This document shows, in pieces, positions 8,525 through 17,737 of a stretch of DNA of 64,000 nt; the stretch's first letter is position 1, and each line of letters begins with the position of its first letter. The DNA is taken from assembly GCF_005491425.1 (NCBI RefSeq), contig NZ_CP028083.1, forward strand, positions 1,264,001-1,328,000, in the 5' to 3' direction. Source of the stretch: Lysinibacillus sp. SGAir0095. Lineage in GTDB: Bacteria; Bacillota; Bacilli; Bacillales_A; Planococcaceae. The position numbers and the translations under genes are program-made. The notes beneath the pieces were generated by a model. The model worked only from the letters and a program-made list of their open reading frames with translations, did no database searches and was not told the origin of the DNA.

Positions 8525-9773
8525 TGGTATGCTCTCCCAAGAAGAAATTGAAGCGTTATTAAGGGGTGAATCGTTAGAAGATAAGATGAACGATTTAACA
8601 TCTGAATCTTCTACAAATAACGAACCACTTCGTGTTGAAGATTATTTAGATCCTATGGAACAAGATGCTTTAGGTGAGGTAGGAAATATCTCATTCGGTA
8701 GTTCAGCAACTGCCCTTTCAACACTTTTAGGACAAAAAGTAGATATTACGACACCAGTAGTTTCGATTCTAAATAGAAACTTTTTAGAAGAAGAATTTCC
8801 ACATCCGTATGTAGCTGTACAAGTGGAATATACTACTGGCTTATCAGGAGCAAACTTATTAGTTATTAAACAAGAGGATGCTGCAATTATTGCTGATTTA
8901 ATGCTAGGTGGAGATGGCTTAAATCCAAGCATTGATTTAAGTGAAATCCAACTTAGTGCCGTTCAGGAAGCTATGAACCAGATGATGGGTTCAGCTGCAA
9001 CTTCGATGTCAACAGTATTCAATAAAAAAGTTGATATTTCACCACCAACAATTGATTTAATGAATATCTCACAAAATGAAGGAACTGAACAAATTCCTGA
9101 AGATGACTTATTAGTAAAAGTTTCGTTTCGCCTTAAAATTGGATCATTAATTGATTCAAATCTTATGCAATTATTCCCGCTTCAATTTGGGAAAAAACTT
9201 GTTAAGTCATTGCTTGGAGAAGAAGAGACTTCCGGACCTGCTGCAGTACAGAAGCCTGCTGATAATCAACAACCTGTTACACCGTCTCAACCAGTACATC
9301 AACAACCAGTACAGCAACAGCCAATACAGCAGCCGGTACAACAACAGCCTGTTTATCAGCAGCCACCTGTGTACCAACAGCAAGCAGCTACTACTTACCA
9401 GGAACCACCAACAAGCTATGCGATGCCTACATATCAACAACCGCAGCAGCCTGTAAATGTTCAGCAAGCGCAATTTGCATCATTTGAGAATGCACCAATT
9501 ACTCAGGATGAAGCACGTAATTTAAATATGCTCCTTGATATTCCTTTACAAGTAACGGTGGAACTAGGGCGTACGAAGCATTCGGTAAAAGAAATATTAC
9601 AACTTGCATCTGGTTCCATTATCGAACTCGACAAGTTAGCCGGTGAACCAGTTGATATTTTAGTGAATAGCCGTTTAATTGCAAAAGGGGAAGTAGTCGT
9701 AATCGATGAAAACTTCGGTGTGCGTATTACGGACATTATGAGTCAAGCAGAACGATTAAACAATTTGAAATAG
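8517..9773 (+). CDS. fliY: Flagellar motor switch phosphatase FliY
   Basis: 418 residues. The N-terminal MLSQEEIEALLRG resembles the FliM CheY-P binding peptide. Two CheC-type active-site helices follow (EVGNISFGSSATALSTLL near residue 52 and EAMNQMMGSAATSMS near 151). After them comes a Gln/Pro-rich linker (about 240-320), and a FliN-like C-terminal domain ends the protein. FliY is both a C-ring component and the main CheY-P phosphatase in Gram-positive motors. Its start lies inside the fliM 3' end. The long QQP-rich linker is low-complexity and likely length-variable. Confidence 0.95.
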   Translation: MSDGMLSQEEIEALLRGESLEDKMNDLTSESSTNNEPLRVEDYLDPMEQDALGEVGNISFGSSATALSTLLGQKVDITTPVVSILNRNFLEEEFPHPYVAVQVEYTTGLSGANLLVIKQEDAAIIADLMLGGDGLNPSIDLSEIQLSAVQEAMNQMMGSAATSMSTVFNKKVDISPPTIDLMNISQNEGTEQIPEDDLLVKVSFRLKIGSLIDSNLMQLFPLQFGKKLVKSLLGEEETSGPAAVQKPADNQQPVTPSQPVHQQPVQQQPIQQPVQQQPVYQQPPVYQQQAATTYQEPPTSYAMPTYQQPQQPVNVQQAQFASFENAPITQDEARNLNMLLDIPLQVTVELGRTKHSVKEILQLASGSIIELDKLAGEPVDILVNSRLIAKGEVVVIDENFGVRITDIMSQAERLNNLK

Positions 9774-9794
9774 GATTATTTGGAGGGATTTTAT

Positions 9795-10157
9795 ATGTCT
9801 AAAAAGATTTTAATAGTAGACGATGCAGCATTCATGCGCATGATGATTAAGGATATTTTAACTAAAAATGGTTATGAAGTAGTTGGAGAAGCTGCTGATG
9901 GACTTCAAGCTGTTGAAAAATATAACGAGTTAAACCCAGATTTAGTAACTATGGATATTACAATGCCTGAAATGGATGGAATAGCTGCGCTTAAAGCAAT
10001 TAAATCTACTCATCCAAATGCAACAGTAATTATGTGTTCTGCAATGGGACAACAAGCAATGGTAATTGATGCAATCCAAGCTGGAGCGAAAGACTTTATT
10101 GTAAAACCATTCCAAGCAGACCGTGTAATTGAAGCCATTCAAAAAGCATTAGGTTGA
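9795..10157 (+). CDS. cheY: Chemotaxis response regulator CheY
   Basis: 120 residues, a single receiver domain. The acidic pocket is DD at residues 9-10, the phospho-acceptor is D54 in VTMDITMPEMDG, and the conserved Lys lies in IVKPF near 104. In the B. subtilis type pathway CheY-P binds FliM/FliY to promote smooth swimming. ATG 9795 has GGAGGGA at spacing 8; the in-frame upstream ATG at 9780 lacks an SD. Confidence 0.97.
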   Translation: MSKKILIVDDAAFMRMMIKDILTKNGYEVVGEAADGLQAVEKYNELNPDLVTMDITMPEMDGIAALKAIKSTHPNATVIMCSAMGQQAMVIDAIQAGAKDFIVKPFQADRVIEAIQKALG

Positions 10158-10161
10158 TAAA

Positions 10162-10845
10162 ATGAACTCAAAAGTTTTTGCAATAGCAAGGGCTTGTTTT
10201 GCAATAATAATAGCAATCACTTTTCTGTCACCGATGAATTTTGCACATGCAGCACAGGGTAGTCAATCAGTTACTGAATGCTGGCAAAATCCTGATGCGG
10301 AAGGCTGTGAAGATACAGATCCAACTGTCGAAGGGGAGAATTCTACTTCGGCAGACGTGGGCTTAGGCTTGTGGGATTATTTGAAAATGCTATTTTCCCT
10401 TGTACTAGTACTTGCTCTTTTAATATTTGTTCTTAAATTTCTCAATAAAAAAAGTTCGAGCTATCAACAAAACAGTGTCGTTCGGAATATTGGCGGAATC
10501 TCTGTAGGAGCGCAAAAATCCGTACAATTGCTTCATATTGGCGATAAATTATATATTGTCGGTGTTGGAGAAGATGTGCAACTCATTAAAGAAATTGATA
10601 ATCCTGAGGAAGTAGAACAGTTATTAGCAATCTATAATGAGAAACAGTCATTTGCAGATAGCACAAGTCCTTATATTTTAGAATTACTTAATAAGCTAAA
10701 ACGAAATAATTCAGAAGAAGATAAAACAGAAGAAAAGCAGTCAACTCAAAACTTTGGTGAAATGTTCAATAAACGACTAACAGAACTTACAAAAAATCGT
10801 AAAAGTGAATTGGACAAATGGAAGGAAAAGGAGCGGGATAAGTAA
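10162..10845 (+). CDS. fliO: Flagellar export gate assembly protein FliO/FliZ
   Basis: 227 residues. An N-terminal signal-like hydrophobic segment (about 8-28, ending ...FAHAAQ) is followed by an acidic external stretch. A second transmembrane helix lies at about 72-95 (LKMLFSLVLVLALLIFVLKFL). The cytoplasmic domain has RNIGGISVGAQKSVQLLHIGDKLYIVGV, the core of the FliO family (FliZ in B. subtilis). FliO acts as a scaffold for FliP ring assembly. Its TAA overlaps the fliP ATG. Confidence 0.9.
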   Translation: MNSKVFAIARACFAIIIAITFLSPMNFAHAAQGSQSVTECWQNPDAEGCEDTDPTVEGENSTSADVGLGLWDYLKMLFSLVLVLALLIFVLKFLNKKSSSYQQNSVVRNIGGISVGAQKSVQLLHIGDKLYIVGVGEDVQLIKEIDNPEEVEQLLAIYNEKQSFADSTSPYILELLNKLKRNNSEEDKTEEKQSTQNFGEMFNKRLTELTKNRKSELDKWKEKERDK

Positions 10846-11510
10846 TGGAAGATTTTATTTCATTCTTTTCTGAAAATGATCCAACCAATGTTTCAACTTC
10901 TGTAAAATTACTTCTATTATTAACTGTTTTATCTTTAGCACCAAGTATCTTAATCTTAATGACATCTTTTGCTCGTATTATGATTGTGCTTTCCTTTACA
11001 AGAACAGCATTGGCTACAAATACATCACCGCCAAACCAAGTGCTAATTGGATTAGCATTATTTTTGACATTCTTCATTATGGCTCCAACGTTCCAAGAAG
11101 TGAACGAACAAGCACTACAGCCTTTGTTCAATGAAGAAATTGGCTTAGAAGAGGCGTATGACCGAGCCGCACTGCCTTTTAAAGAATTTATGGCACAGCA
11201 TACAAGGCAAAAAGATCTAATGCTTTTCTTAGAATACAACCAAGCCGAAAAACCTGCATCAGTGGAAGAAATACCACTTACAATGCTTGTACCGGCTTTT
11301 GCCCTAAGTGAAATTAAAACAGCATTTCAAATTGGGTTTATGATTTTTATTCCGTTTTTAGTGATTGATATGGTCGTAGCTAGTGTTCTGATGTCTATGG
11401 GGATGATGATGCTACCACCGGTTATGATTTCATTACCTTTTAAAATCTTATTATTCATTTTAGTAGATGGATGGTACCTGGTGATAAAATCTTTACTTCA
11501 AAGTTTTTAG
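10845..11510 (+). CDS. fliP: Flagellar export gate protein FliP
   Basis: 221 residues with four hydrophobic spans. Hallmark motifs are TSFARIMIVLSFTRTALATN, FLTFFIMAPTF and the C-terminal SVLMSMGMMMLPPVMISLPFK. FliP forms the pentameric core of the FliP5Q4R1 export gate through which flagellar subunits cross the membrane. Start and stop are set by the overlap with fliO and a 12-nt gap to fliQ. Confidence 0.97.
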   Translation: MEDFISFFSENDPTNVSTSVKLLLLLTVLSLAPSILILMTSFARIMIVLSFTRTALATNTSPPNQVLIGLALFLTFFIMAPTFQEVNEQALQPLFNEEIGLEEAYDRAALPFKEFMAQHTRQKDLMLFLEYNQAEKPASVEEIPLTMLVPAFALSEIKTAFQIGFMIFIPFLVIDMVVASVLMSMGMMMLPPVMISLPFKILLFILVDGWYLVIKSLLQSF

Positions 11511-11522
11511 GGGATGATATGA

Positions 11523-11792
11523 ATGACGCAGGAAATGGTCATTGCAATTGCAGAGAGAGCGATATGGATTGTCCTCATTGTATCGGGACCGCTGCTACTA
11601 ATTGCACTTATAGTTGGTTTACTTGTAAGTATTTTTCAAGCAACTACATCGATACAGGAGCAAACATTGGCTTTCGTACCAAAAATAATTGCGGTCTTAG
11701 TAGCAATTATCTTTTTTGGGCCATGGATGATCTCTCAAATGACTTCGTATGTAACTGACATATTAAATAATTTAACACGGTATATAGGGTGA
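11523..11792 (+). CDS. fliQ: Flagellar export gate protein FliQ
   Basis: 89 residues with two transmembrane helices joined by the conserved ATTSIQEQTLAFVPKI segment. This is the standard FliQ size and pattern. Four copies wrap the FliPR core. A TTTTAGGGGATGAT context supplies the SD for ATG 11523. A longer ORF in another frame over the same bases is a shadow. Confidence 0.96.
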   Translation: MTQEMVIAIAERAIWIVLIVSGPLLLIALIVGLLVSIFQATTSIQEQTLAFVPKIIAVLVAIIFFGPWMISQMTSYVTDILNNLTRYIG

Positions 11793-11796
11793 AAAA

Positions 11797-12573
11797 ATGA
11801 CAGAAATCATTCCTGAAATTTCCGTTTTATTATTGATTATTGTCAGAGTTTCTGCTTTTTTTGTATCAGTCCCTTTTTTTTCATACAGAAGAATTCTTCC
11901 TCAGGTAAGAATTGCTCTAGCTGTTATTTTTTCATGGATGATTTATTACACAATGAATGTTGAGGCTATTCCAATAGACGGGAATTACATCCTACTTGTC
12001 TTAAAAGAAGCAATCATTGGCGTGATGATTGGCCTGGTTGCCTACATGATCATGACTGCGGTTCAAATAGCAGGTGGATATATTGATTTTGAAATGGGCT
12101 TTGCAATGGCGAATGTTATCGACCCACAAACGGGCATACAGACCCCATTAATGGGTCAATTTTTTAATTTTTTAATCCTTTTTGTGTTGATCTCAATAGA
12201 TGGCCATCATTTAATATTAGATGGCATCTATTATAGCTATCAGTTCTTGCCAATCAACCAGATTTACCCTGATTTTACAAATAATAATATTATTGAGTTT
12301 GTTATTAGAACTGTTGGTTCTGTATTTACTATAGCATTTCAGATGTCAGCCCCTGTTGTTGCAACTTTATTTTTAGTAACGATGGCACTTGGAATTACAG
12401 CAAAAACAGTACCCCAACTCAATATTTTTGTAGTTGGTTTTCCAATAAAGATTGCAGTCGGTTTCCTGGTGTTAATTGTTTCAATGGGTGTAATGATTGA
12501 AGTGATGGAAAAAGTAATCGAAATGATGATACTTTCAATGCGAGATTTCATGCGATTGTTAGGCGGTGTATAG
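11797..12573 (+). CDS. fliR: Flagellar export gate protein FliR
   Basis: 258 residues with about six hydrophobic spans. Conserved features include RVSAFFVSVPFFSYRRILPQ near the N-terminus, GYIDFEMGFAMANVIDPQTG in the middle, and PQLNIFVVGFPIKI near residue 205. FliR is the single-copy cap of the FliPQR gate and contacts FlhB. The reading frame follows fliQ by 4 nt. Confidence 0.96.
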   Translation: MTEIIPEISVLLLIIVRVSAFFVSVPFFSYRRILPQVRIALAVIFSWMIYYTMNVEAIPIDGNYILLVLKEAIIGVMIGLVAYMIMTAVQIAGGYIDFEMGFAMANVIDPQTGIQTPLMGQFFNFLILFVLISIDGHHLILDGIYYSYQFLPINQIYPDFTNNNIIEFVIRTVGSVFTIAFQMSAPVVATLFLVTMALGITAKTVPQLNIFVVGFPIKIAVGFLVLIVSMGVMIEVMEKVIEMMILSMRDFMRLLGGV

Positions 12574-12576
12574 AGC

Positions 12577-13665
12577 TTGAAGTTATTACTCACTTTAGAT
12601 TTACAATTTTTTGCTGGGGATAAAACAGAAAAAGCTACACCGAAAAAGAGGCAGGATGCCAGAAAAAAAGGACAAGTCTTAAAAAGTCAGGATGTAACAG
12701 CCGCAATTGTTTTGTTGTTGTTATTTATGTTTTTGTACTTTGCTGGTCCAATGATGCTTGAAGGAATATTCGGTTTCTTACATCAAGCATTTGAAAAAAA
12801 TATATTAATCGAAACCGTAAGCACTGAGACAGTCATGCAAATGTATACAGATTCCTTAAAAGAAATGGCTCTTATCATTTTGCCATTTATGGCGATAGCG
12901 GTTGTTGCTGGTATTTTAGCAAACTTTATGCAATTTGGTTTGCTTTTTACTTTGGAACCCATGAAATTAGATTTAAAAAAGATGGATCCCATCAAGGGAT
13001 TTAAGAAAATTATCTCCGTACGAGCAATTGTAAACTTGATTAAATCTCTATTGAAAATATCATTTATTGGAACTGTAACAGTTGTTATTATTTGGATGAA
13101 TTTAGAGGAAGTCTTATCGTTATCATTCCAAAGTCCTTGGGATACATTAACTACAGTAGCAAAACTCACAGGGATAATGGGAATTGCCGCATCATTAACC
13201 CTTGTCGTCATTGCACTGATTGATTACATATATGAAAAATATGAGTATGAAAAACAATTGAAAATGTCAAAGCAAGACATTAAAGATGAATACAAAAATG
13301 CGGAAGGTGACCCGAAAATCAAATCGAAAATTAAGCAGCGTCAAAGGGAAATGGCTATGCGAAGAATGATGCAGGAAATTCCCAATGCAGATGTGGTCAT
13401 TACCAATCCAACTCACTATGCCATTGCTTTAAAATATGACGATCAAAATATGGAAGCGCCAAAGGTTGTTGCAAAAGGAACAGACTATGTGGCGCAGAAG
13501 ATTAAATTGATCGCTAAGGAAAATGACGTAGTGATGGTGGAAAATCGTCCGCTAGCCAGGGCGATGTATGACCAAGTCGAAATTGATCAACAGGTACCTG
13601 AAGAATTTTTTAAAGCGATAGCAGAAATACTAGCTTATGTATATCGTATAAAGCGTAAAATTTAG
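12577..13665 (+). CDS. flhB: Flagellar export switch protein FlhB
   Basis: 362 residues from TTG 12577, with a GGCGGTG SD inside the fliR 3' end. The N-terminus reads DLQFFAGDKTEKATPKKRQD, as in B. subtilis. Four transmembrane helices and a linker (IKDEYKNAEGDPKIKSKI) precede the NPTH autocleavage site (residues 277-280). Cleavage there switches export from rod/hook to filament substrates together with FliK. The family is unambiguous; the TTG start is common in this family. Confidence 0.96.
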   Translation: MKLLLTLDLQFFAGDKTEKATPKKRQDARKKGQVLKSQDVTAAIVLLLLFMFLYFAGPMMLEGIFGFLHQAFEKNILIETVSTETVMQMYTDSLKEMALIILPFMAIAVVAGILANFMQFGLLFTLEPMKLDLKKMDPIKGFKKIISVRAIVNLIKSLLKISFIGTVTVVIIWMNLEEVLSLSFQSPWDTLTTVAKLTGIMGIAASLTLVVIALIDYIYEKYEYEKQLKMSKQDIKDEYKNAEGDPKIKSKIKQRQREMAMRRMMQEIPNADVVITNPTHYAIALKYDDQNMEAPKVVAKGTDYVAQKIKLIAKENDVVMVENRPLARAMYDQVEIDQQVPEEFFKAIAEILAYVYRIKRKI

Positions 13666-13686
13666 ACCATAGTAGGAGGGACAAAC

Positions 13687-15726
13687 ATGAAGATTCGTGA
13701 CTTAGGGGTTTTAGCTGCAGTAATTATGATTGTAGCGATGCTCATTATCCCTCTACCGACATGGTTATTAAGCTTTTTAATCATTATTAATATCACATTG
13801 TCATTATTGGTTTTATTAGTGGCGATGAATATGAAAGAAGCATTAGATTTCGCCATTTTCCCTTCAGTTATCTTGTTATTAACATTGTTCCGATTGGGTT
13901 TAAGTATATCTACTACTCGAGCGATTCTTGCACAAGGGGATGCTGGGGATGTTGTTGAAACATTTGGCCAATTCGTAACTGGTGGGAATATTCTAGTCGG
14001 TTTAGTAATTTTCATGTTATTAGTTATTATTAACTTCATCGTAATTACAAAAGGTTCAGAACGTGTAGCTGAAGTAGCAGCACGTTTTACATTAGATGCA
14101 ATGCCCGGGAAGCAAATGAGTATTGATGCAGATTTAAATGCGGGCATGATTTCAGAAAAAGAAGCAAGGGAACGTCGTGATAAGGTATCCAAAGAATCTG
14201 ATTTTTATGGAGCAATGGACGGGGCAACAAAATTCGTAAAAGGTGATGCAATTGCCTCAATTATCATGGTCTTCATTAACTTGCTCTTTGGGATTATTAT
14301 CGGAATGGTTCAACTTGGCTATGAATTGGCAGATGCTGCAACGCATTTCTCAACATTAACGGTCGGGGATGGATTAGTTGCCCAAATCCCAGCACTATTA
14401 ATCTCAACTGCCACAGGGATTGTTGTTACTCGAGCTGCTTCAGAAGGCAACTTGGGAGAAGATATTGCAAACCAATTATTTGCACAAACTAAATTGCTGT
14501 ATATTGCAGGTGGTGCAATTTTCTTATTAGGTCTTTTCACACCACTTCCTGAATGGATTACAATGCCGATTGCTGCCGTGTTAATTGGTGGTGCTTACAT
14601 GATTAATAGCAAGCAAAAACAAGCAGAAGACCCTGAGGAGTTACTTGAAATTGAAGAAGAAGTGGCTGCTGATACAATGAAAAGTCCAGAAAATGTTGTC
14701 AATCTACTGAATGTAGATCCGATTGAATTTGAGTTTGGATATGGGTTAATTCCTTTAGTTGATGCAAGTCAAGGTGGAGATTTATTAGACCGTGTTGTGA
14801 TGATTCGAAGACAACTGGCACTGGAACTAGGGATTGTGATACCGGTAGTCAGAATTCGAGACAATATTCAATTACAGCCCAATGAGTATCGTATCAAAGT
14901 AAAGGGTAATGAAATGGCAAGAGGGGAACTGCTTCTTGATCATTATTTATCGATGAGCCCAGGAGATGACGATTCAATCGATGGTATTGATACAATTGAA
15001 CCTTCCTTTGGCTTGCCGGCTAAATGGATTACAGAAAGGGTAAAAGAAGATGCAGAGATGCTTGGTTACACTGTAGTTGATCCACCAAGTGTAGTTTCAA
15101 CTCACTTAACTGAAATTATCCGTGCCAATGCTCATGATTTACTGGGGCGTCAGGAAACGAAACAATTAATCGACCATTTACGAGAAAACTATCCAATTTT
15201 AGTGGAAGAATTAACGCCAACACCATTATCAATTGGTGAAATTCAAAAAGTTTTGGCAAAACTATTAAAAGAAAATGTTTCAATACGTAATTTACCTATT
15301 ATCTTTGAAACGTTGGCAGATTATGCGAAGCTAACAAGTGATACAGATGTTCTGACTGAATATGTTCGTCAGGGCCTGGCAAGACAAATTACTTCTCAGT
15401 ATGTATCAGGTGGAACAAGCTTAAAGGTAATCACGATTCCTGGAAAAATAGAGAAGCTTATTGCTGATAGTATTCAGCAAACGGATCATGGCAATTATTT
15501 AGCAATGGATCCACAAGATTCTCAAAATGTATTAGAGGCAATTGCAAAGGAAGTAGAGAAAGTATCCTTTATGGAACAATCTCCAATCATTCTATGTTCA
15601 CCAGGAATACGAATGTATTTAAGACAACTAACAGAGCGTTATTTCTCACAAATTCCTATTTTGTCCTATAACGAATTAGATGCAAATGTTGAAATTCAGA
15701 GTGTTGGAGTGGTGAATGTAGAATGA
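13687..15726 (+). CDS. flhA: Flagellar export gate protein FlhA
   Basis: 679 residues. The membrane half (to about 320) contains the FHIPEP signature region, with LLLTLFRLGLSISTTRAIL and DADLNAGMISEKEARERR. The cytoplasmic half begins near residue 345 with DPIEFEFGYGLIPLVD and forms the nonameric docking ring for chaperone-substrate complexes. A TAGGAGGGAC SD precedes ATG 13687. The TGA overlaps the flhF ATG (ATGA). Confidence 0.97.
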   Translation: MKIRDLGVLAAVIMIVAMLIIPLPTWLLSFLIIINITLSLLVLLVAMNMKEALDFAIFPSVILLLTLFRLGLSISTTRAILAQGDAGDVVETFGQFVTGGNILVGLVIFMLLVIINFIVITKGSERVAEVAARFTLDAMPGKQMSIDADLNAGMISEKEARERRDKVSKESDFYGAMDGATKFVKGDAIASIIMVFINLLFGIIIGMVQLGYELADAATHFSTLTVGDGLVAQIPALLISTATGIVVTRAASEGNLGEDIANQLFAQTKLLYIAGGAIFLLGLFTPLPEWITMPIAAVLIGGAYMINSKQKQAEDPEELLEIEEEVAADTMKSPENVVNLLNVDPIEFEFGYGLIPLVDASQGGDLLDRVVMIRRQLALELGIVIPVVRIRDNIQLQPNEYRIKVKGNEMARGELLLDHYLSMSPGDDDSIDGIDTIEPSFGLPAKWITERVKEDAEMLGYTVVDPPSVVSTHLTEIIRANAHDLLGRQETKQLIDHLRENYPILVEELTPTPLSIGEIQKVLAKLLKENVSIRNLPIIFETLADYAKLTSDTDVLTEYVRQGLARQITSQYVSGGTSLKVITIPGKIEKLIADSIQQTDHGNYLAMDPQDSQNVLEAIAKEVEKVSFMEQSPIILCSPGIRMYLRQLTERYFSQIPILSYNELDANVEIQSVGVVNVE

Positions 15727-16868
15727 AAATGAAAAAATATACAGCACCTTCTATAGCAGAGGCCATGAAATTAGTTCGAGCAGAATTAGGTGATGATGCT
15801 GTAATTATTAATTCTAAGGTGATTGTTACTAAAAAGCTGTTCGGTTTAATTAAACAAAAGAATTTTGAAGTACTTGCTGGAATCGACCAAGTGGAGACAA
15901 AAACAATGTCTCCGCCTCTTCCGGATTTACAAACAAATACAACTCAATATAAAGAACCAGCAGAACAGCTGAAATTACATATTGACGATACATTATCAAA
16001 TGAGTTGAAAAGTGAAATAGCAGAATTGAAGTTGATGATGAAATCGATGCAAAAGCATACAATTCAATCCGAATTGCCAGAGAATTTCTTTCCTTATATT
16101 GACTTCTTGAAACGTCAAGAACTTAGTGAAGAGCTCATCACGGCAATAAGTGATGAGCTTTTTGTGCATCAAAAACAAAAAAATATTCCTTTAACAAAAG
16201 AAGAAATGAAACAAATTACGAAAGAAGTACTTCGGAAATTTCTCTCAGATCTTCCAATGGGCGGTCTCTCCTATGAGAAAAAATTCATTAATGTTTTTGG
16301 ACCAACAGGTGTTGGAAAAACAACGACTATTGCAAAAATGGCCGCAAGAGCTGTTTTAGAGAAAAAGAAAAAAATTGGTTTTATTACAACGGATACGTAT
16401 CGAATTGCTGCCATAGAACAGTTAAAAACCTATGCGAACCTTTTACAGGCGCCAGTGGAAATTGTCTATAATGCAAATGATTATAAGAAGGCAATTGAGA
16501 ATTTTGAACATCTCGATTTAGTGTTCATCGATACAGCTGGCCGTAATTATAAAGAAGCTAAATATGTAGATGACCTAAAGCGGTTGATTAACTTTGATGA
16601 AGAGGTAGAGTCCTATTTGGTGTTGGCTTTAACAGCTAAAGAACAGGATATGGAATCAATAATTCAACAATTTAGTGAAATCCCTATAGGTAAATATATC
16701 TTCACCAAAATAGATGAAACAAATTCTATTGGCACTATGTATAATTTAATGATTAAATATAATAAAGGACTTGCTTACTATACGAATGGACAAGAAGTAC
16801 CAGAAGATATAGAAGTAGCCGATTTAGATGAAGTACTTGAACTGTTCTTTCAAGGAGAATATGAATGA
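15723..16868 (+). CDS. flhF: SRP-type GTPase FlhF
   Basis: 381 residues. A basic N-terminal domain (KKYTAPSIAEAMKLVRAELG) and a helical N domain are followed by an SRP-like NG GTPase core. The core has P-loop GPTGVGKTTTIAKMA, TTDTYRIAAIEQLKTYA, DTAGRN and TKIDET motifs. FlhF sets flagellar number and placement at the membrane and pairs with FlhG. It overlaps flhA by 4 nt and flhG by 4 nt, so the three are coupled. Confidence 0.96.
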   Translation: MKMKKYTAPSIAEAMKLVRAELGDDAVIINSKVIVTKKLFGLIKQKNFEVLAGIDQVETKTMSPPLPDLQTNTTQYKEPAEQLKLHIDDTLSNELKSEIAELKLMMKSMQKHTIQSELPENFFPYIDFLKRQELSEELITAISDELFVHQKQKNIPLTKEEMKQITKEVLRKFLSDLPMGGLSYEKKFINVFGPTGVGKTTTIAKMAARAVLEKKKKIGFITTDTYRIAAIEQLKTYANLLQAPVEIVYNANDYKKAIENFEHLDLVFIDTAGRNYKEAKYVDDLKRLINFDEEVESYLVLALTAKEQDMESIIQQFSEIPIGKYIFTKIDETNSIGTMYNLMIKYNKGLAYYTNGQEVPEDIEVADLDEVLELFFQGEYE

Positions 16869-17737
16869 GAGACCAAGCAGAAAACTTAAGACAGAAGATG
16901 CTGGAGAGTCAAGGTGCGCAAGGCCGATCGATTGCAATAGTTAGTGGAAAAGGTGGCGTTGGAAAAAGCAACTTTTCTACTAATTTTGCCATTAATCTGT
17001 CGAGATTAGGGAAGAAAGTTGTCGTTTTGGATATGGATATCGGTATGGGAAATGTTAATATACTGATAGGTAAAACGGCTCAATACAATCTAAAGCATTA
17101 TCTATTTGGTGAAGCAACATTAGCTGAAGTAATGTACGAGGGTCCGCATAACTTAAAATATATTTCTGGTGGATCAGGTATGTCCTCTGTAATGGAATGG
17201 TCAAAAGAGATGGTCGATGCATTATTTTCTGCATTTGAACAATTACAAAAATCCTATGACTATATACTTTTTGATATGGGAGCTGGTGCAACCAATTGGT
17301 CCTTAAATTTAATAAACTCTATTGACGAAATTATTGTCATAACAACGGAGGAACCTACTGCCATAACAGATGCCTATTCAATGATGAAATATATCCATGT
17401 AAGAGACCCGGAAAAGACAATCTACTTATTATGTAATCGAGCTTATTCCAGAGAAGAAGGGCAAGAAACATTAAATCGCTTGGATAGCACGATGAAGCAA
17501 TTTCTTAAAAAAGAAGTGATTCTCCTAGGTTCCTTACCGGAAGATCCAGTAGTACGAAAAGCAGTACGAGAGCAAGTACCCTTTTCTATTGCATACCCGG
17601 AGAGTCATATTTCGAAAACGTTAAAAATAATGGTCCAACAATTTGTGGAGCGTAATCAGGTTGAAGTTCATGGATATAATCAGAAAAATAGGTTCTTATC
17701 TAAATTACGAAGCATTTTTTCGAAAGGGAGTGATTAA
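16865..17737 (+). CDS. flhG: MinD-like ATPase FlhG (YlxH)
   Basis: 290 residues. The deviant Walker A KGGVGKSN follows an N-terminal region with arginines (RDQAENLRQKM), the part that stimulates FlhF GTPase in the family. The switch motif DMDIGMGNVNILIG, a DMGAG motif and a C-terminal amphipathic region follow. FlhG controls flagellar pattern and C-ring assembly. The start overlaps flhF (ATGA), and the stop directly abuts the cheB TTG. Confidence 0.95.
   Translation: MRDQAENLRQKMLESQGAQGRSIAIVSGKGGVGKSNFSTNFAINLSRLGKKVVVLDMDIGMGNVNILIGKTAQYNLKHYLFGEATLAEVMYEGPHNLKYISGGSGMSSVMEWSKEMVDALFSAFEQLQKSYDYILFDMGAGATNWSLNLINSIDEIIVITTEEPTAITDAYSMMKYIHVRDPEKTIYLLCNRAYSREEGQETLNRLDSTMKQFLKKEVILLGSLPEDPVVRKAVREQVPFSIAYPESHISKTLKIMVQQFVERNQVEVHGYNQKNRFLSKLRSIFSKGSD

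Noticed and set aside
11471-11758. 95-codon frame over fliQ
   Set aside because: It is in another frame of fliQ, which matches its family along its whole length.
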